NCBI RefSeq assembly: GCF_004216715.1
Contig: NZ_SGXG01000001.1
Coordinates: 682,001-746,000 of the forward strand
Direction of reading: 5' to 3'
Length of the DNA: 64,000 nt
Source of the DNA: Cecembia calidifontis
Lineage (GTDB): Bacteria; Bacteroidota; Bacteroidia; Cytophagales; Cyclobacteriaceae
Shown one piece after another: positions 27,076 to 36,262 of this stretch. The notes beneath the pieces were generated by a model. That model was given only the letters and a program-made list of their open reading frames with translations, did no database searches and was not told the DNA's origin. Positions within the stretch are counted from its first letter, which is position 1; each line of letters starts with the position of its first letter. The position numbers and the translations under genes were made by a program.

Positions 27076-27834
27076 ATGGCCACTGAACCCATATACAACA
27101 ATTTTCTTAAGGAACATTTGGATCAGGTGAGCCAACATCTTAGCCGGTTTTTTGAAAGCAAAGGGGCAGAGGATATCCATCAGCTGAGGGTCAACATCAA
27201 AAAAATAAAAGCACTCATCCAATTTTTTGAACATCTGGAGCCGGATACTAATTATAAAAAGCTTTTCCAACCCATAAGGAAACTTTTCAAACAAGCAGGC
27301 GAAATCAGAGAGTTGCAACTACATCTGATCAGGCTAGAATCTCTTCCAGAACGTGACGAAAAAAATGAAAAAAAACTAATAGCAAAACTGGAAAAAAGCA
27401 TAAACAGATTTTTGAAAAATAAGGAGAAATGGGATAAATACCTTAACCGGTTTCAAGAGAATACCTCACAAATCGACCTTAATTTTGAAGCCAATACCCT
27501 AACCGCCTATTTCAATAGTACCCTACTCAAAACCAACAACAAACTGAGAAAAGGGGAATTCCATGAAGCCAGGATGAAAATTAAAATTATTCTGTATTTA
27601 AAATCACTTTTTACAGAACAACAGCAACATGCTATTCGGATCAATTTTGAGTTTTTGGATCAATTGCAGGAAAAAATAGGGAACTGGCATGATCTGCTGG
27701 TCAGTCACAAAATGTCCAAAGAAAAAAATCAGGAGAAAGTGATCCTCCAGGAACTGGAAACCTTGGAAAAAGAGCTCAATGCAACAAGCAATACCTTCCT
27801 TCAAAGCGTGTTTACAAGCACTTCGCCCGCTTAA
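27076..27834 (+). CDS. CHAD-domain protein
   Basis: The 252-residue all-helical protein has the CHAD signature near the N terminus (EDIHQLRVNIKKIKALIQFFEHL, about 36-58) and further conserved His/Arg/Lys positions (RKLFKQAGEIRELQLHLIRLE; FHEARMKIKIILYLKSLF; LGNWHDLL-like KIGNWHDLLVSHK). CHAD domains bind inorganic polyphosphate and often localise to polyP granules. No polyphosphate kinase, exopolyphosphatase or CYTH domain is nearby, so the role is uncertain. It lies 18 bases upstream of the methyltransferase frame. Confidence 0.88.
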   Translation: MATEPIYNNFLKEHLDQVSQHLSRFFESKGAEDIHQLRVNIKKIKALIQFFEHLEPDTNYKKLFQPIRKLFKQAGEIRELQLHLIRLESLPERDEKNEKKLIAKLEKSINRFLKNKEKWDKYLNRFQENTSQIDLNFEANTLTAYFNSTLLKTNNKLRKGEFHEARMKIKIILYLKSLFTEQQQHAIRINFEFLDQLQEKIGNWHDLLVSHKMSKEKNQEKVILQELETLEKELNATSNTFLQSVFTSTSPA

Positions 27835-27867
27835 TAATAAAAGCTTATTTTTGTGAAAAATTTAAGC

Positions 27868-29250
27868 ATGTCATCAATCCAACTTCCTGAAGCTTTTGAA
27901 GAAAGAATGAAAGATTTCCTTGGTGAAGAGGAGTTTTTTAAATTCAAACAATCTCTGGAAAATGAACCCAAAACTTCCATTCGTTTAAATCCTTTCAAAA
28001 ATGTGAAGGAAATCGGGAATTTGTCCAAGGTTCCCTGGTCCAATTGGGGGTATTATTTGGAAGACCGTCCTAGCTTTACCTTGGATCCTTTATTTCATGC
28101 CGGCGCATATTATGTTCAGGAAGCCTCATCCATGTTTTTGGAGCATATTCTGCACTACTTACAGGTCCCCAAAAATGGAATCTTTCTGGACCTGGCAGCA
28201 GCGCCCGGGGGCAAATCTACCTTATTGGGTAGCTATCTGGGAGAGGAAGGATTTCTTGTAGCCAATGAAGTCATTAAAGCCAGGGCCTCCATCCTGAAAG
28301 AAAACATCATCAAATGGGGCATTGGGAACACCTTGGTTACTCAAAATGACCCGGAACACTTTTCAAACCTAGAAGGTTTTTTTGACCTTGTGCTTGTAGA
28401 TGCACCATGCTCCGGAGAAGGTATGTTCAGAAAAGATCCCGATGCGCGAAATGAATGGTCACCCGAGCATGTGAATCTATGCGCCATGAGACAGGAAAGG
28501 ATCATGGACCAGGCTGGAGCCCTTGTCAGGGCGGGTGGCTATCTCATATACAGCACCTGCACATTCAATGAACAGGAAAATGAGGATATGCTTCGGTTTA
28601 TTTGCTCAGAGTTTTCCTATGAACCGGTAAAACTACCTTTGGAATCTTCTTGGGGCATTGTAGAATCCGAATTGGAAACAGAATGCAAATCCTTTTATGG
28701 ATATAGATTTTACCCTCATAAAGTTGATGGTGAAGGATTATTTATCTGCGTTTTAAAGAGGTCTGAAGACGCGTACAGCCAAGACCCCCAAAAAGGCAAG
28801 GATTTTAAACATCCATTTATCAAGTCAGAAGGTAAAACCATCAGCCAAAAACTTATTGAAACCTTAGGCCTTCCGGAAAGCTCATCCATTTACAGTCTTC
28901 AGGGGAGTTATTTTAGGATTCCCGGACAGTTTCAGCAGCACTTTGAATTTCTGACCCGATTCCTGAACATCAAATATTTTGGGGTGGAATTGGGAAAATT
29001 CAACAAGGACCAATTTGTGCCGACACATGAATGGGCAGTCAGCATTTTTCCCAAAAAGGGATTCGCAACATTTGAATTAAATGAAATACAAGCGCTGGAA
29101 TTTCTTAGAAAAGAAGAAACCCATCTATCTGGGGCTCCGGAAGGATGGGTTTTGGTTACATTTAAACAGCTCCCTTTGGGATGGATCAAGAATCTTGGGA
29201 ACAGAACAAATAACAATTATCCCAAAGAGTGGCGGATCCGGATGAAGTAA
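27868..29250 (+). CDS. RsmF/NOL1/NOP2-type RNA cytosine-C5 methyltransferase
   Basis: I use the ATG at 27868 (460 residues); a GTG at 27853 would add five. The SAM-binding segment is FLDLAAAPGGKSTLL (about 106-120). The two catalytic cysteines appear in DAPCSGEGMF (C181) and STCTFNEQENE (C231): the second attacks C6 of cytosine, the first releases product. The C-terminal part holds a PUA-like RNA-binding domain. The closest functional parallels are RsmF and related 16S rRNA m5C methyltransferases; the exact target is inferred. It converges on hflX, only three bases separating the two stops. Confidence 0.9.
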   Translation: MSSIQLPEAFEERMKDFLGEEEFFKFKQSLENEPKTSIRLNPFKNVKEIGNLSKVPWSNWGYYLEDRPSFTLDPLFHAGAYYVQEASSMFLEHILHYLQVPKNGIFLDLAAAPGGKSTLLGSYLGEEGFLVANEVIKARASILKENIIKWGIGNTLVTQNDPEHFSNLEGFFDLVLVDAPCSGEGMFRKDPDARNEWSPEHVNLCAMRQERIMDQAGALVRAGGYLIYSTCTFNEQENEDMLRFICSEFSYEPVKLPLESSWGIVESELETECKSFYGYRFYPHKVDGEGLFICVLKRSEDAYSQDPQKGKDFKHPFIKSEGKTISQKLIETLGLPESSSIYSLQGSYFRIPGQFQQHFEFLTRFLNIKYFGVELGKFNKDQFVPTHEWAVSIFPKKGFATFELNEIQALEFLRKEETHLSGAPEGWVLVTFKQLPLGWIKNLGNRTNNNYPKEWRIRMK

Positions 29251-29253
29251 AAA

Positions 29254-30519
29254 TTACTCTTCCACATCAAATTGAGACCAATTAATGGTTTCGCTTTCGA
29301 GGTAGTGCGGATAAATTTTAAGATGCTGTTTTTTCACTTCTTTTACCAGAGCTGCTCTGAACTCCTCTACATTTGTGCCATCGTGGGCTGCCATGAATAC
29401 CGGCGCTATCCCTGTCTTTTTCTCATAAGCTTTGGACAATTTCTCAAAATCCAGAAAATTCTGTTCCTCAAGCTCCAATTCTGTCATATTTTGTCTTTCT
29501 TCCTCACTTGGCATTTTTGGCACCAAATCAATTTTGTTAAAGACCAATAACATGGGCTTGTCCCCTGCGCCAATTTCATTCAAAGTATTTTTTACCACCG
29601 CAATATGGTCTTCAAATCCAGGATGGGAGATATCCACTACATGTACCAGCAAATCAGCCTCTCTGATCTCATCTAGTGTAGATTTGAAGGATTCAATGAG
29701 GTGAGTGGGGAGTTTTCTGATGAATCCCACGGTATCTGAAAGCAAAAATGGAATATTGTCCAACACAACTTTTCTGACCGTCGCATCAACTGTTGCAAAC
29801 AGTTTATTTTCAGCAAGGATATTGGTCTTGGTGATCAGGTTCATCAAAGTACTCTTGCCCACATTGGTATAACCTACCAAAGCTACCCTTACAATTCCCT
29901 TCCTGCCTTTACGTTGGGTTTCACCCTGCTTTTCTATTTCTTTGAGTTTGCTTTTGAGCAGGGCTATTTTATTCCGAATGTCCCTTTTGTCCGTTTCGAT
30001 TTCTTTTTCCCCTGCACCACCTCTGGTACCAGTTCCGCCCCTTTGTCTTTCCAAGTGGGTCCACATTCTGGTCAAGCGGGGAAGTAAGTATTGAAACCTG
30101 GCCAATTCCACCTGGGTCTTAGCCTGCGCAGTCTGTGCCCTTTTGAGGAAAATATCCAAAATCAAAAGGGATCGGTCATAAACTTTCACCTTGAGTTCAT
30201 TCTCCAGGTTCCGCATTTGGGAAGGGCTCAAGTCATCATCAAAAATAACCATATCCACCTCAAAATGCTGGACATATGCCTGAATTTCTTCCAGTTTACC
30301 AGAACCCACAAAGGTCTTCACATCAGGCTTTTCCAATCTTTGGGTAAACTTATATACAGTCTTGGCCCCCAGAGTTTCAGCCAAAAAAGCCAATTCCTCC
30401 AGGTATTCCTGAACCTGCTGTTCAGATTGCCCTTGATGGATCAATGCCACCAAAACGGCCGTTTCCTGCTTGGGAGCAGTATCATATAATTTTTGAAGTT
30501 TTCTGGAAAATTTACTCAT
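29254..30519 (-). CDS. hflX: HflX ribosome-associated GTPase
   Basis: The 421-residue protein has an N-terminal HflX domain with GSGKLEEI (about 72-79), a linker with GGTGTRGGAGE (161-171), and a G domain: G1 GYTNVGKS at 216-223, G3 DTVGFI and G4 NKID. HflX binds 50S subunits and splits stalled 70S ribosomes under heat or antibiotic stress. The gene is alone on this strand and divergent from rfbC, with a 110-base shared upstream region. Confidence 0.95.
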   Translation of the reverse strand: MSKFSRKLQKLYDTAPKQETAVLVALIHQGQSEQQVQEYLEELAFLAETLGAKTVYKFTQRLEKPDVKTFVGSGKLEEIQAYVQHFEVDMVIFDDDLSPSQMRNLENELKVKVYDRSLLILDIFLKRAQTAQAKTQVELARFQYLLPRLTRMWTHLERQRGGTGTRGGAGEKEIETDKRDIRNKIALLKSKLKEIEKQGETQRKGRKGIVRVALVGYTNVGKSTLMNLITKTNILAENKLFATVDATVRKVVLDNIPFLLSDTVGFIRKLPTHLIESFKSTLDEIREADLLVHVVDISHPGFEDHIAVVKNTLNEIGAGDKPMLLVFNKIDLVPKMPSEEERQNMTELELEEQNFLDFEKLSKAYEKKTGIAPVFMAAHDGTNVEEFRAALVKEVKKQHLKIYPHYLESETINWSQFDVEE

Positions 30520-30599
30520 ATGTTATATCAAGGAACGGAGCACTCATTTAGTTCCATTTGTATTTGATGTAAATTTACCAACCTAGCGGGAATAACTGT

Positions 30600-30607
30600 T
30601 ATATTTG
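30600..30607 (+). promoter_or_regulatory. -7 box upstream of rfbC
   Basis: TATATTTG is an exact TAnnTTTG match, 22 bases from the ATG at 30630. No good -33 element was found. Confidence 0.45.
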
Positions 30608-30629
30608 ACATTTATATCAAAGAATAGTG

Positions 30630-31181
30630 ATGAAAATAAAAGAAACACCGCTGGAAGGGGTTTTGGAAATTTTTCCCAAAGTTTGGGAAGACCATAGAGG
30701 ATATTTTTTTGAATCCTACAGGGAAGATATCCTAATAAATGCAGGAATCAAAGAAAGTTGGGTACAGGAAAATCAGTCTTTTTCCTTGGCTGGAACGCTT
30801 AGAGGCCTACACTTCCAAACAGGAGATGATGCACAGGCCAAACTGGTCCGGGTTATTTCCGGAAGAGTTTTGGATGTAGTTGTTGATTTAAGACCGAACT
30901 CTAAGACTTTTGGTGGCGTTTATACTGTTGAACTCAATGCAAAACAGCACAATATGCTATTTGTGCCCAAAGGCTTTGCGCATGGTTTTTCTGTCTTGGA
31001 AGATGCTATCTTTTGTTATAAATGTTCCAATTATTACAAGAAGGAAAGTGAAGGTGGCATCTTATGGAGTGACCAAGAACTAAATATTGACTGGAAAATT
31101 TCAGATCCGATTTTATCTGAAAGAGACCAAACCTGGCCGACTTTCAAAGAGTTTGTAACAAATATAACTCTCGGGCAATAG
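30630..31181 (+). CDS. rfbC: dTDP-4-dehydrorhamnose 3,5-epimerase
   Basis: The 183-residue protein starts at ATG 30630 (a GTG directly before it would add one residue). The cupin-like RmlC fold is recognisable: FPKVWEDHRGYFFESYRED, then SWVQENQSFS, GTLRGLHFQ with the catalytic histidine, VVDLRPNSKTFG and FVPKGFAHGF. It converts dTDP-4-keto-6-deoxyglucose to the L-lyxo sugar in dTDP-rhamnose synthesis. RfbA, RfbB and RfbD are not in the window, so the rest of the pathway must be elsewhere. It begins a three-gene operon with a CpsB-type phosphatase and an epimerase/dehydratase. Confidence 0.94.
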   Translation: MKIKETPLEGVLEIFPKVWEDHRGYFFESYREDILINAGIKESWVQENQSFSLAGTLRGLHFQTGDDAQAKLVRVISGRVLDVVVDLRPNSKTFGGVYTVELNAKQHNMLFVPKGFAHGFSVLEDAIFCYKCSNYYKKESEGGILWSDQELNIDWKISDPILSERDQTWPTFKEFVTNITLGQ

Positions 31182-31192
31182 TTTATCGGGAA

Positions 31193-31942
31193 ATGGGATT
31201 ATTAGACATATTCAAATCACAAAAGAAAGAGGAGGTTGGAAATTTCAGTCTTAAGTGGCTGGAAGTGGATATGCATTCCCATCTGATTCCAGGCATAGAT
31301 GATGGAGCAAAGACCTTGGAGGAATCCGTTGTCCTTATCAAAAGATTAAAAGATTACGGCCTACGGAAAATCATCACTACCCCCCATGTCATGACGGAAT
31401 ATTACAGGAATACACCTGAAATTATACGTTTGGGACTGGAAGATGTACGCCTTGCCCTTCAAAAAGAGGAACTCGATATTCAGGTAGATGCCGCAGCCGA
31501 ATACTATTTGGATGAGATTTTTCTGGAAAAAGTAGAAGCTGGACAGGAGTTATTGACCATCAAAGACAACTATGTGTTGGTGGAAACAGGGTTTATGAAT
31601 AAGCCTCAAATTTTATTGGAGATTTTTTTTGCAATGGAAATGAACGGTTACAAACCCGTTTTGGCCCATCCGGAGCGTTACCATTACCTCATCAAGGATC
31701 CGGATCTGTTGGAAGACCTGTTGAACCGAGATGTTTATTTTCAGATCAATCTCTTATCATTGACAGGGTTTTATTCCAAACCAACGAAGCATTTTGCTGA
31801 AATGCTTATTGATGAAAAAAAAGTAAAACTTTTTGGGACCGATTGTCATAACCAGCGTTATCTTGACATGTTGGAAACCCTTCCCCAATCCAAATATTTT
31901 GAGAAAATCCAGGAATTGGATCTGCTCAATCAAAAGCTATGA
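31193..31942 (+). CDS. CpsB/CapC/YwqE-type PHP-fold tyrosine-protein phosphatase
   Basis: The 249-residue PHP-fold enzyme shows metal-binding motifs in order: DMHSHLIPGIDDG (about 26-38), TPHVM, HPERYHYL and GTDCHN (about 219-224). Such manganese-dependent phosphatases dephosphorylate the bacterial tyrosine kinases that control capsule and exopolysaccharide export. The gene sits 11 bases after rfbC and overlaps the next gene by four (ATGA), matching a polysaccharide role. The kinase/export gene is not in the window. Confidence 0.9.
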   Translation: MGLLDIFKSQKKEEVGNFSLKWLEVDMHSHLIPGIDDGAKTLEESVVLIKRLKDYGLRKIITTPHVMTEYYRNTPEIIRLGLEDVRLALQKEELDIQVDAAAEYYLDEIFLEKVEAGQELLTIKDNYVLVETGFMNKPQILLEIFFAMEMNGYKPVLAHPERYHYLIKDPDLLEDLLNRDVYFQINLLSLTGFYSKPTKHFAEMLIDEKKVKLFGTDCHNQRYLDMLETLPQSKYFEKIQELDLLNQKL

Positions 31943-32904
31943 AAATATTAATAACAGGTGCTACAGGTTTATTTGGAAGCCATCTTGCCAAGAAATTTGC
32001 TTCACTCGGAGAAATTTATGCTTTGGCCAGACCCACAAGTGATAAAAGGCTCTTGGGAAAGCTTTCAGAAAAGATCCACTGGATTGAAGGTGATCTCTTG
32101 GATGAAATATCTTTAGAAGAAGCGCTAGCCGGAAAAGATTTGGTCATTCATTCGGCAGGCATGGTTTCTTTCCGATCCGAAGACAAAGACCTACTGATGC
32201 AGATCAATGCCAGAGGAACACAAAATCTCATCAATGGCATGTTGTCATCTGGGGTAAATAACATCATCCATATATCCTCGGTGGCTGCATTGGGAAGAAG
32301 CCCGGAATTGAACACAATAGATGAGACCCACAAATGGTCGGAATCTGATCTAAATACGCCCTATGCCATATCCAAACACCATGCTGAACTGGAAGTGTGG
32401 AGAGGAGTTCAAGAAGGGCTGAAGGCCATGGTAGTTTATCCCAGCGTATTATTGGGAAAAATTTCAGACCAGAGAAGTAGTACTCAGATTTACAATTATG
32501 TGCTGGAGGAGAACAGCTATTTTCCCAAAGGAACGGTAAATTACATAGATGTCAGAGATGCGACGGAAATTGTCTATCAGCTTTATCAAAAAGAACTTTG
32601 GAATGAAGGTTTTATTCTGAACAAGGAGGGCATAAGCTATCAAAAGTTTTTTGAAGTAATGGCGCAATCTTTTGGCAAAAAGGTACCCTCCAAAGAAGTG
32701 AAAGACTGGATGCTCAATTTTGCTTTGATTTTTACCTGGCTTGGTAAAAAGTTAGGCTTGAGCAAAAGCCCACTCAACAAACAGACAGCCATGCTCGCCC
32801 AATTGGAAGTAGTCATGGATAACAGCAAGGTGGACAGCATTTTAAAATTCAAATATACCCCACTTTCTGAAACACTGAATTGGGCAAAATCGAACGAAAA
32901 TTGA
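31939..32904 (+). CDS. NAD(P)-dependent epimerase/dehydratase (extended SDR)
   Basis: The 321-residue protein has an N-terminal Rossmann motif GATGLFGSH (about 6-14) and an extended-SDR active site with SSVAALG and YAISKHHAE (tyrosine and lysine of YxxxK). It resembles dihydroflavonol-4-reductase-like enzymes, which reduce or epimerise nucleotide sugars or other carbonyls. It overlaps the phosphatase gene by four bases and is the last gene of the rfbC operon. The substrate is not evident. Confidence 0.88.
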   Translation: MKILITGATGLFGSHLAKKFASLGEIYALARPTSDKRLLGKLSEKIHWIEGDLLDEISLEEALAGKDLVIHSAGMVSFRSEDKDLLMQINARGTQNLINGMLSSGVNNIIHISSVAALGRSPELNTIDETHKWSESDLNTPYAISKHHAELEVWRGVQEGLKAMVVYPSVLLGKISDQRSSTQIYNYVLEENSYFPKGTVNYIDVRDATEIVYQLYQKELWNEGFILNKEGISYQKFFEVMAQSFGKKVPSKEVKDWMLNFALIFTWLGKKLGLSKSPLNKQTAMLAQLEVVMDNSKVDSILKFKYTPLSETLNWAKSNEN

Positions 32905-33049
32905 AACAATCTCGTTTTGTTTGAGTGATGTAATCAATTGGAAATACCCAAATTTAAACACCCAAAATCACCATCCTTAAAAAAATTATTGAATTGGAAT
33001 TTTAAGACGCCGATTTATTTGGTATCTTAAATAAACAAAACTGAAGCCG

Positions 33050-34465
33050 ATGACCGGAGACTTTGAAAACGAATGGGAAGAAGACAAAGAGTTAGTAGAA
33101 AGATTTGAAAACTCCATGAAATCCAATCTGGATTTGTACTTCGAAGAGGAAGAATTTGAGAACATTATCCGGTACTACTTTGACCAACAGAAATTTGTCA
33201 AAGCCCTTAAAGCAGCAGAACATGCGCTCGGAAAATTTCCTTACAGCATAGAAATTAAACTTCTAAAAGCCAACTGCCTGATTTTCAATGATGAATTGGA
33301 TGAAGGCTTGGATATTTTGGAAAATATAAACAACCTCTCCCCAAACAACGAAGACATTATTTTAGCATATGCCAATGCGCTGATGATGGCTGATAGCGCT
33401 AAAGAAGCCATTCAAATGTTGGAAGACTTTCTTCCTTTGGCGGAGGATAAGGCCGAGGTGCATTACATGCTGGGTAATTTGTTCAGGGCAGAAAATGACA
33501 CCAACAAAGCGATCCACCATTACAAAGAATGCGTCAAAATCAGGATAAACCATGAAGATGCCCTTTTTCAGTTGGCCATGATCACTGAAGAAGACGGATC
33601 CTTTCATGAAATACTGCAATTCTATCAGGAGTTTATCGACCAAGATCCCTACAGTGCAGGGGCTTGGTATAATTTGGGTGTTGTATACAACAGATTGGGC
33701 AGGTACGAAGATGCGATCAAGGCCTATGATTATGCCCTGATCATTGATGATGCTTTTGCTTCTGCTTACTTCAATTTGGGTAATGCTTATATGAATACCC
33801 AGCAGTTTGATCTGGCCCTGGAAGCTTATCAAAACACCATAAACTGCGAAGGGGCCAATGCAGAGAACTGTTGCTATCTGGGTGCGGCCTATGAAAAATT
33901 GGACCAGATTGACATGGCTTTCAAATATTTTAAAAAGTCGGCCAAACTGGATCCTGAATATGACGATGCCTGGTTTGGGCTTGGGATGTGCATGCTCAAA
34001 AAAGAAAAATATTTTGAAGCCATCCACTACTTCAAAAAAGCCATCAAACTGACCGGGGAAAACCCAAACTACTGGGTAGGTCTTGCTGATGCAGAATACC
34101 ATTTGGGCAATTTACAGGCTAGTGCCGAAGCCTATGAAGAAGCCATCAACCTTGAGCCCGGCATCATGGAAACCTATGTGAATCTTTCTATCATCTATTT
34201 TGATCAAAACCGTTTTGAGGAAACCATCGATGTGATGAAAGAAGGCATCGAAGAATTACCGGAGGAAGCGGAGCTTTATTATAGAATGGTCGTATATCTC
34301 CTAAAAACTGGCAAATACAAAGAAGCCTTTACTTATTTGGAAAATGCATTAACTTTGGACTTCGAAAAGCATGTAATTTTATTTGATCTGATGCCTGAAA
34401 TCAAACAACAAAAGGCAATATTTAAAATTATAGCGCAATTCAGAGAAGATTCTTCGTCTTCTTGA
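33050..34465 (+). CDS. Tetratricopeptide-repeat protein
   Basis: The 471-residue soluble acidic protein is built almost entirely of TPR units of about 34 residues. Clear examples are AGAWYNLGVVYNRLGRYEDAI, ASAYFNLGNAYMNTQQFDLAL and DDAWFGLGMCMLKKEKYFEAI. There is no signal peptide, so it should be a cytoplasmic scaffold for protein-protein contacts. It is 34 bases upstream of the phosphosulfolactate synthase gene on the same strand. The partner is unknown. Confidence 0.9.
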   Translation: MTGDFENEWEEDKELVERFENSMKSNLDLYFEEEEFENIIRYYFDQQKFVKALKAAEHALGKFPYSIEIKLLKANCLIFNDELDEGLDILENINNLSPNNEDIILAYANALMMADSAKEAIQMLEDFLPLAEDKAEVHYMLGNLFRAENDTNKAIHHYKECVKIRINHEDALFQLAMITEEDGSFHEILQFYQEFIDQDPYSAGAWYNLGVVYNRLGRYEDAIKAYDYALIIDDAFASAYFNLGNAYMNTQQFDLALEAYQNTINCEGANAENCCYLGAAYEKLDQIDMAFKYFKKSAKLDPEYDDAWFGLGMCMLKKEKYFEAIHYFKKAIKLTGENPNYWVGLADAEYHLGNLQASAEAYEEAINLEPGIMETYVNLSIIYFDQNRFEETIDVMKEGIEELPEEAELYYRMVVYLLKTGKYKEAFTYLENALTLDFEKHVILFDLMPEIKQQKAIFKIIAQFREDSSSS

Positions 34466-34499
34466 GTTAAATGGTTAACCAATCCGAAATTCCAGCAGA

Positions 34500-35270
34500 A
34501 TGAATTACGTTCTTAAGAATCTCCCGATACGTACTGAAAAGCCACGTGTTACAGGCTTTACTATGGTGATGGACAAGGGTCTGAGTATCAGGGAAGTTGA
34601 AAATTTTCTAAGTGCCAACAGCGATTACGTTGATATTGTAAAATTGGGATGGGCCACCTCCTATCTTACCAAAAATCTTGCAGAAAAAATCCAGGTGTAT
34701 AGAGATGCAGGTATCCCTGTTTATTTTGGAGGCACACTTTTCGAGGCGTTTGTCATCAGAGATCAGTTCGATGATTACAGAAGGGTGTTGGAGAAATATG
34801 ATCTGGGTTTTGCAGAAGTTTCCGATGGATCCATAAGCATGCCCCATGATAAAAAATGTGAGTATATCCGTATACTTTCTCAGGATGTGACAGTCTTGTC
34901 CGAAGTAGGTTCAAAAGATGCCGCCAAAATTATCCCTCCTTATAAGTGGATAGAGCAAATGCAGAAAGAACTTGACGCGGGTTCCTGGAAAGTGATTGGC
35001 GAAGCAAGAGAAGGGGGCACTGTGGGGCTGTTCCGTGATTCAGGTGAAGTCCGACAAGGCTTGGTAGAGGAAATCCTCACCAAAATACCCGAAGAAAAAA
35101 TAATTTGGGAAGCACCGCAGAAAGAACAACAGGTCTGGTTTGTCAAGCTATTGGGAGCCAATGTCAACTTGGGCAACATTGCTCCTAATGAGCTCATCCC
35201 ATTGGAAACCATAAGACTTGGCTTAAGAGGAGATACCTTTGACCATTTCTTAGGAGACCATCCTTTGTAA
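34500..35270 (+). CDS. comA: Phosphosulfolactate synthase (ComA family)
   Basis: The 256-residue TIM-barrel protein matches the ComA family: TEKPRVTGFTMVMDKG, DIVKLGWATSYLT, YFGGTLFEAF, GFAEVSDGSI, VLSEVGSKD and EAREGG. In methanogens ComA joins sulfite to phosphoenolpyruvate giving (R)-phosphosulfolactate, the first step to coenzyme M. Coenzyme M itself is not expected in this organism. In Bacteroidetes the product might feed sulfopyruvate or cysteate, the head group of sulfonolipids, but that is inference. It lies between the TPR gene and a DUF368 gene and is followed by a terminator, so it is not strictly in the downstream operon. Confidence 0.88.
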   Translation: MNYVLKNLPIRTEKPRVTGFTMVMDKGLSIREVENFLSANSDYVDIVKLGWATSYLTKNLAEKIQVYRDAGIPVYFGGTLFEAFVIRDQFDDYRRVLEKYDLGFAEVSDGSISMPHDKKCEYIRILSQDVTVLSEVGSKDAAKIIPPYKWIEQMQKELDAGSWKVIGEAREGGTVGLFRDSGEVRQGLVEEILTKIPEEKIIWEAPQKEQQVWFVKLLGANVNLGNIAPNELIPLETIRLGLRGDTFDHFLGDHPL

Positions 35271-35285
35271 TATTATGAAACTTAG

Positions 35286-35316
35286 GCTGTCAGGAAATCT
35301 CCTGGCAGTCTTTTTT
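35286..35316 (+). terminator. Terminator after comA
   Basis: The arms 35286-35295 and 35300-35309 pair over ten positions (two G-T) around a four-base loop, then six T after one C. Confidence 0.65.
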
Positions 35317-35326
35317 ATTTGACCGA

Positions 35327-36262
35327 ATGTACCAGTTAAAAGATTATATTTTGCTTTTTTTAAAAGGTATGTCCATGGGGGCTGCCGATTTGGTTCCCGG
35401 TGTTTCCGGTGGTTCCATTGCATTGATTACCGGAATTTATGAAAAGCTTTTGGACAGTATCAAATCTATTGACGGCAAAGCTTTAAGCTTGTTGAAAAAC
35501 TTGGAAATCAAAGCTTTTTGGAAACATATCAATGGCAGGTTTCTATTAACCCTCTTAGCGGGCATCCTTACCAGTATATTTACACTTTCTAAAATCATTT
35601 CTTACCTGATGGAAGAACATCCCATACCATTATGGTCTTTTTTCAGTGGACTCATTGTCATATCCGCTTTGATAATTTTGAGGGATATTAAGAGGTGGAA
35701 CTGGGGGGTAATCCTTGCCATCATTCTGGGAACTGTATCCGCATACCTGATTACTGGATTACCGCCAATAGGTTCTCCGGATGCACTTTGGTTTGTATTT
35801 GTGGCAGGTGCCATTGCCATTTGTGCCATGATTCTTCCCGGAATTTCCGGTAGCTTTCTACTTTTGATCTTGGGCCAATATGAAAGGGTCCTTCAGGCAG
35901 TAAACCAAAAAGACCTTATCACGCTTGGGCTATTTGCTTTAGGATGCATCATAGGACTACTTTCTTTTAGCCGGCTGATCTCATGGTTATTGAAAAATTT
36001 TCATGCTGTTACTATTGGGCTGTTATCTGGTTTTATGCTTGGATCTATCAATAAACTTTGGCCTTGGAAACAGGTCATCTCCTACAGGCTAAATTCCAAA
36101 GGACTTCAACAGCCCTTTATTACAGAAAATGTCCTGCCACATCACTATCTGGAGGTAACAGGTCAGGAATCACTTATCTTATATGCTGCTTTAGCATTTT
36201 CTTTTGGTGTATTCCTGGTATTGGGTATAGAGCGGACAGCTTATTATATAAACAGAAAATGA
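35327..36262 (+). CDS. DUF368 membrane protein (undecaprenyl-phosphate translocase family)
   Basis: The 311-residue polytopic membrane protein has about eight hydrophobic segments. The two internally related family motifs are visible: GAADLVPGVSGGSIALITGIYE (about 20-41) and MILPGISGSFLLLILGQYE (about 166-184). DUF368 members have been shown to return undecaprenyl phosphate across the inner membrane for reuse in wall and polysaccharide synthesis, so that role is inferred by family. The stop overlaps the start of aroE by four bases (ATGA). Confidence 0.9.
   Translation: MYQLKDYILLFLKGMSMGAADLVPGVSGGSIALITGIYEKLLDSIKSIDGKALSLLKNLEIKAFWKHINGRFLLTLLAGILTSIFTLSKIISYLMEEHPIPLWSFFSGLIVISALIILRDIKRWNWGVILAIILGTVSAYLITGLPPIGSPDALWFVFVAGAIAICAMILPGISGSFLLLILGQYERVLQAVNQKDLITLGLFALGCIIGLLSFSRLISWLLKNFHAVTIGLLSGFMLGSINKLWPWKQVISYRLNSKGLQQPFITENVLPHHYLEVTGQESLILYAALAFSFGVFLVLGIERTAYYINRK

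Noticed and set aside
33362..34102. Minus-strand open frame of 246 codons
   Set aside because: Shadow of the TPR gene; repetitive TPR codons leave the opposite strand open.
36058..36258. Upstream extension of aroE (66 extra codons)
   Set aside because: It overlaps the DUF368 coding region in another frame, and the family begins at the ATG at 36259.
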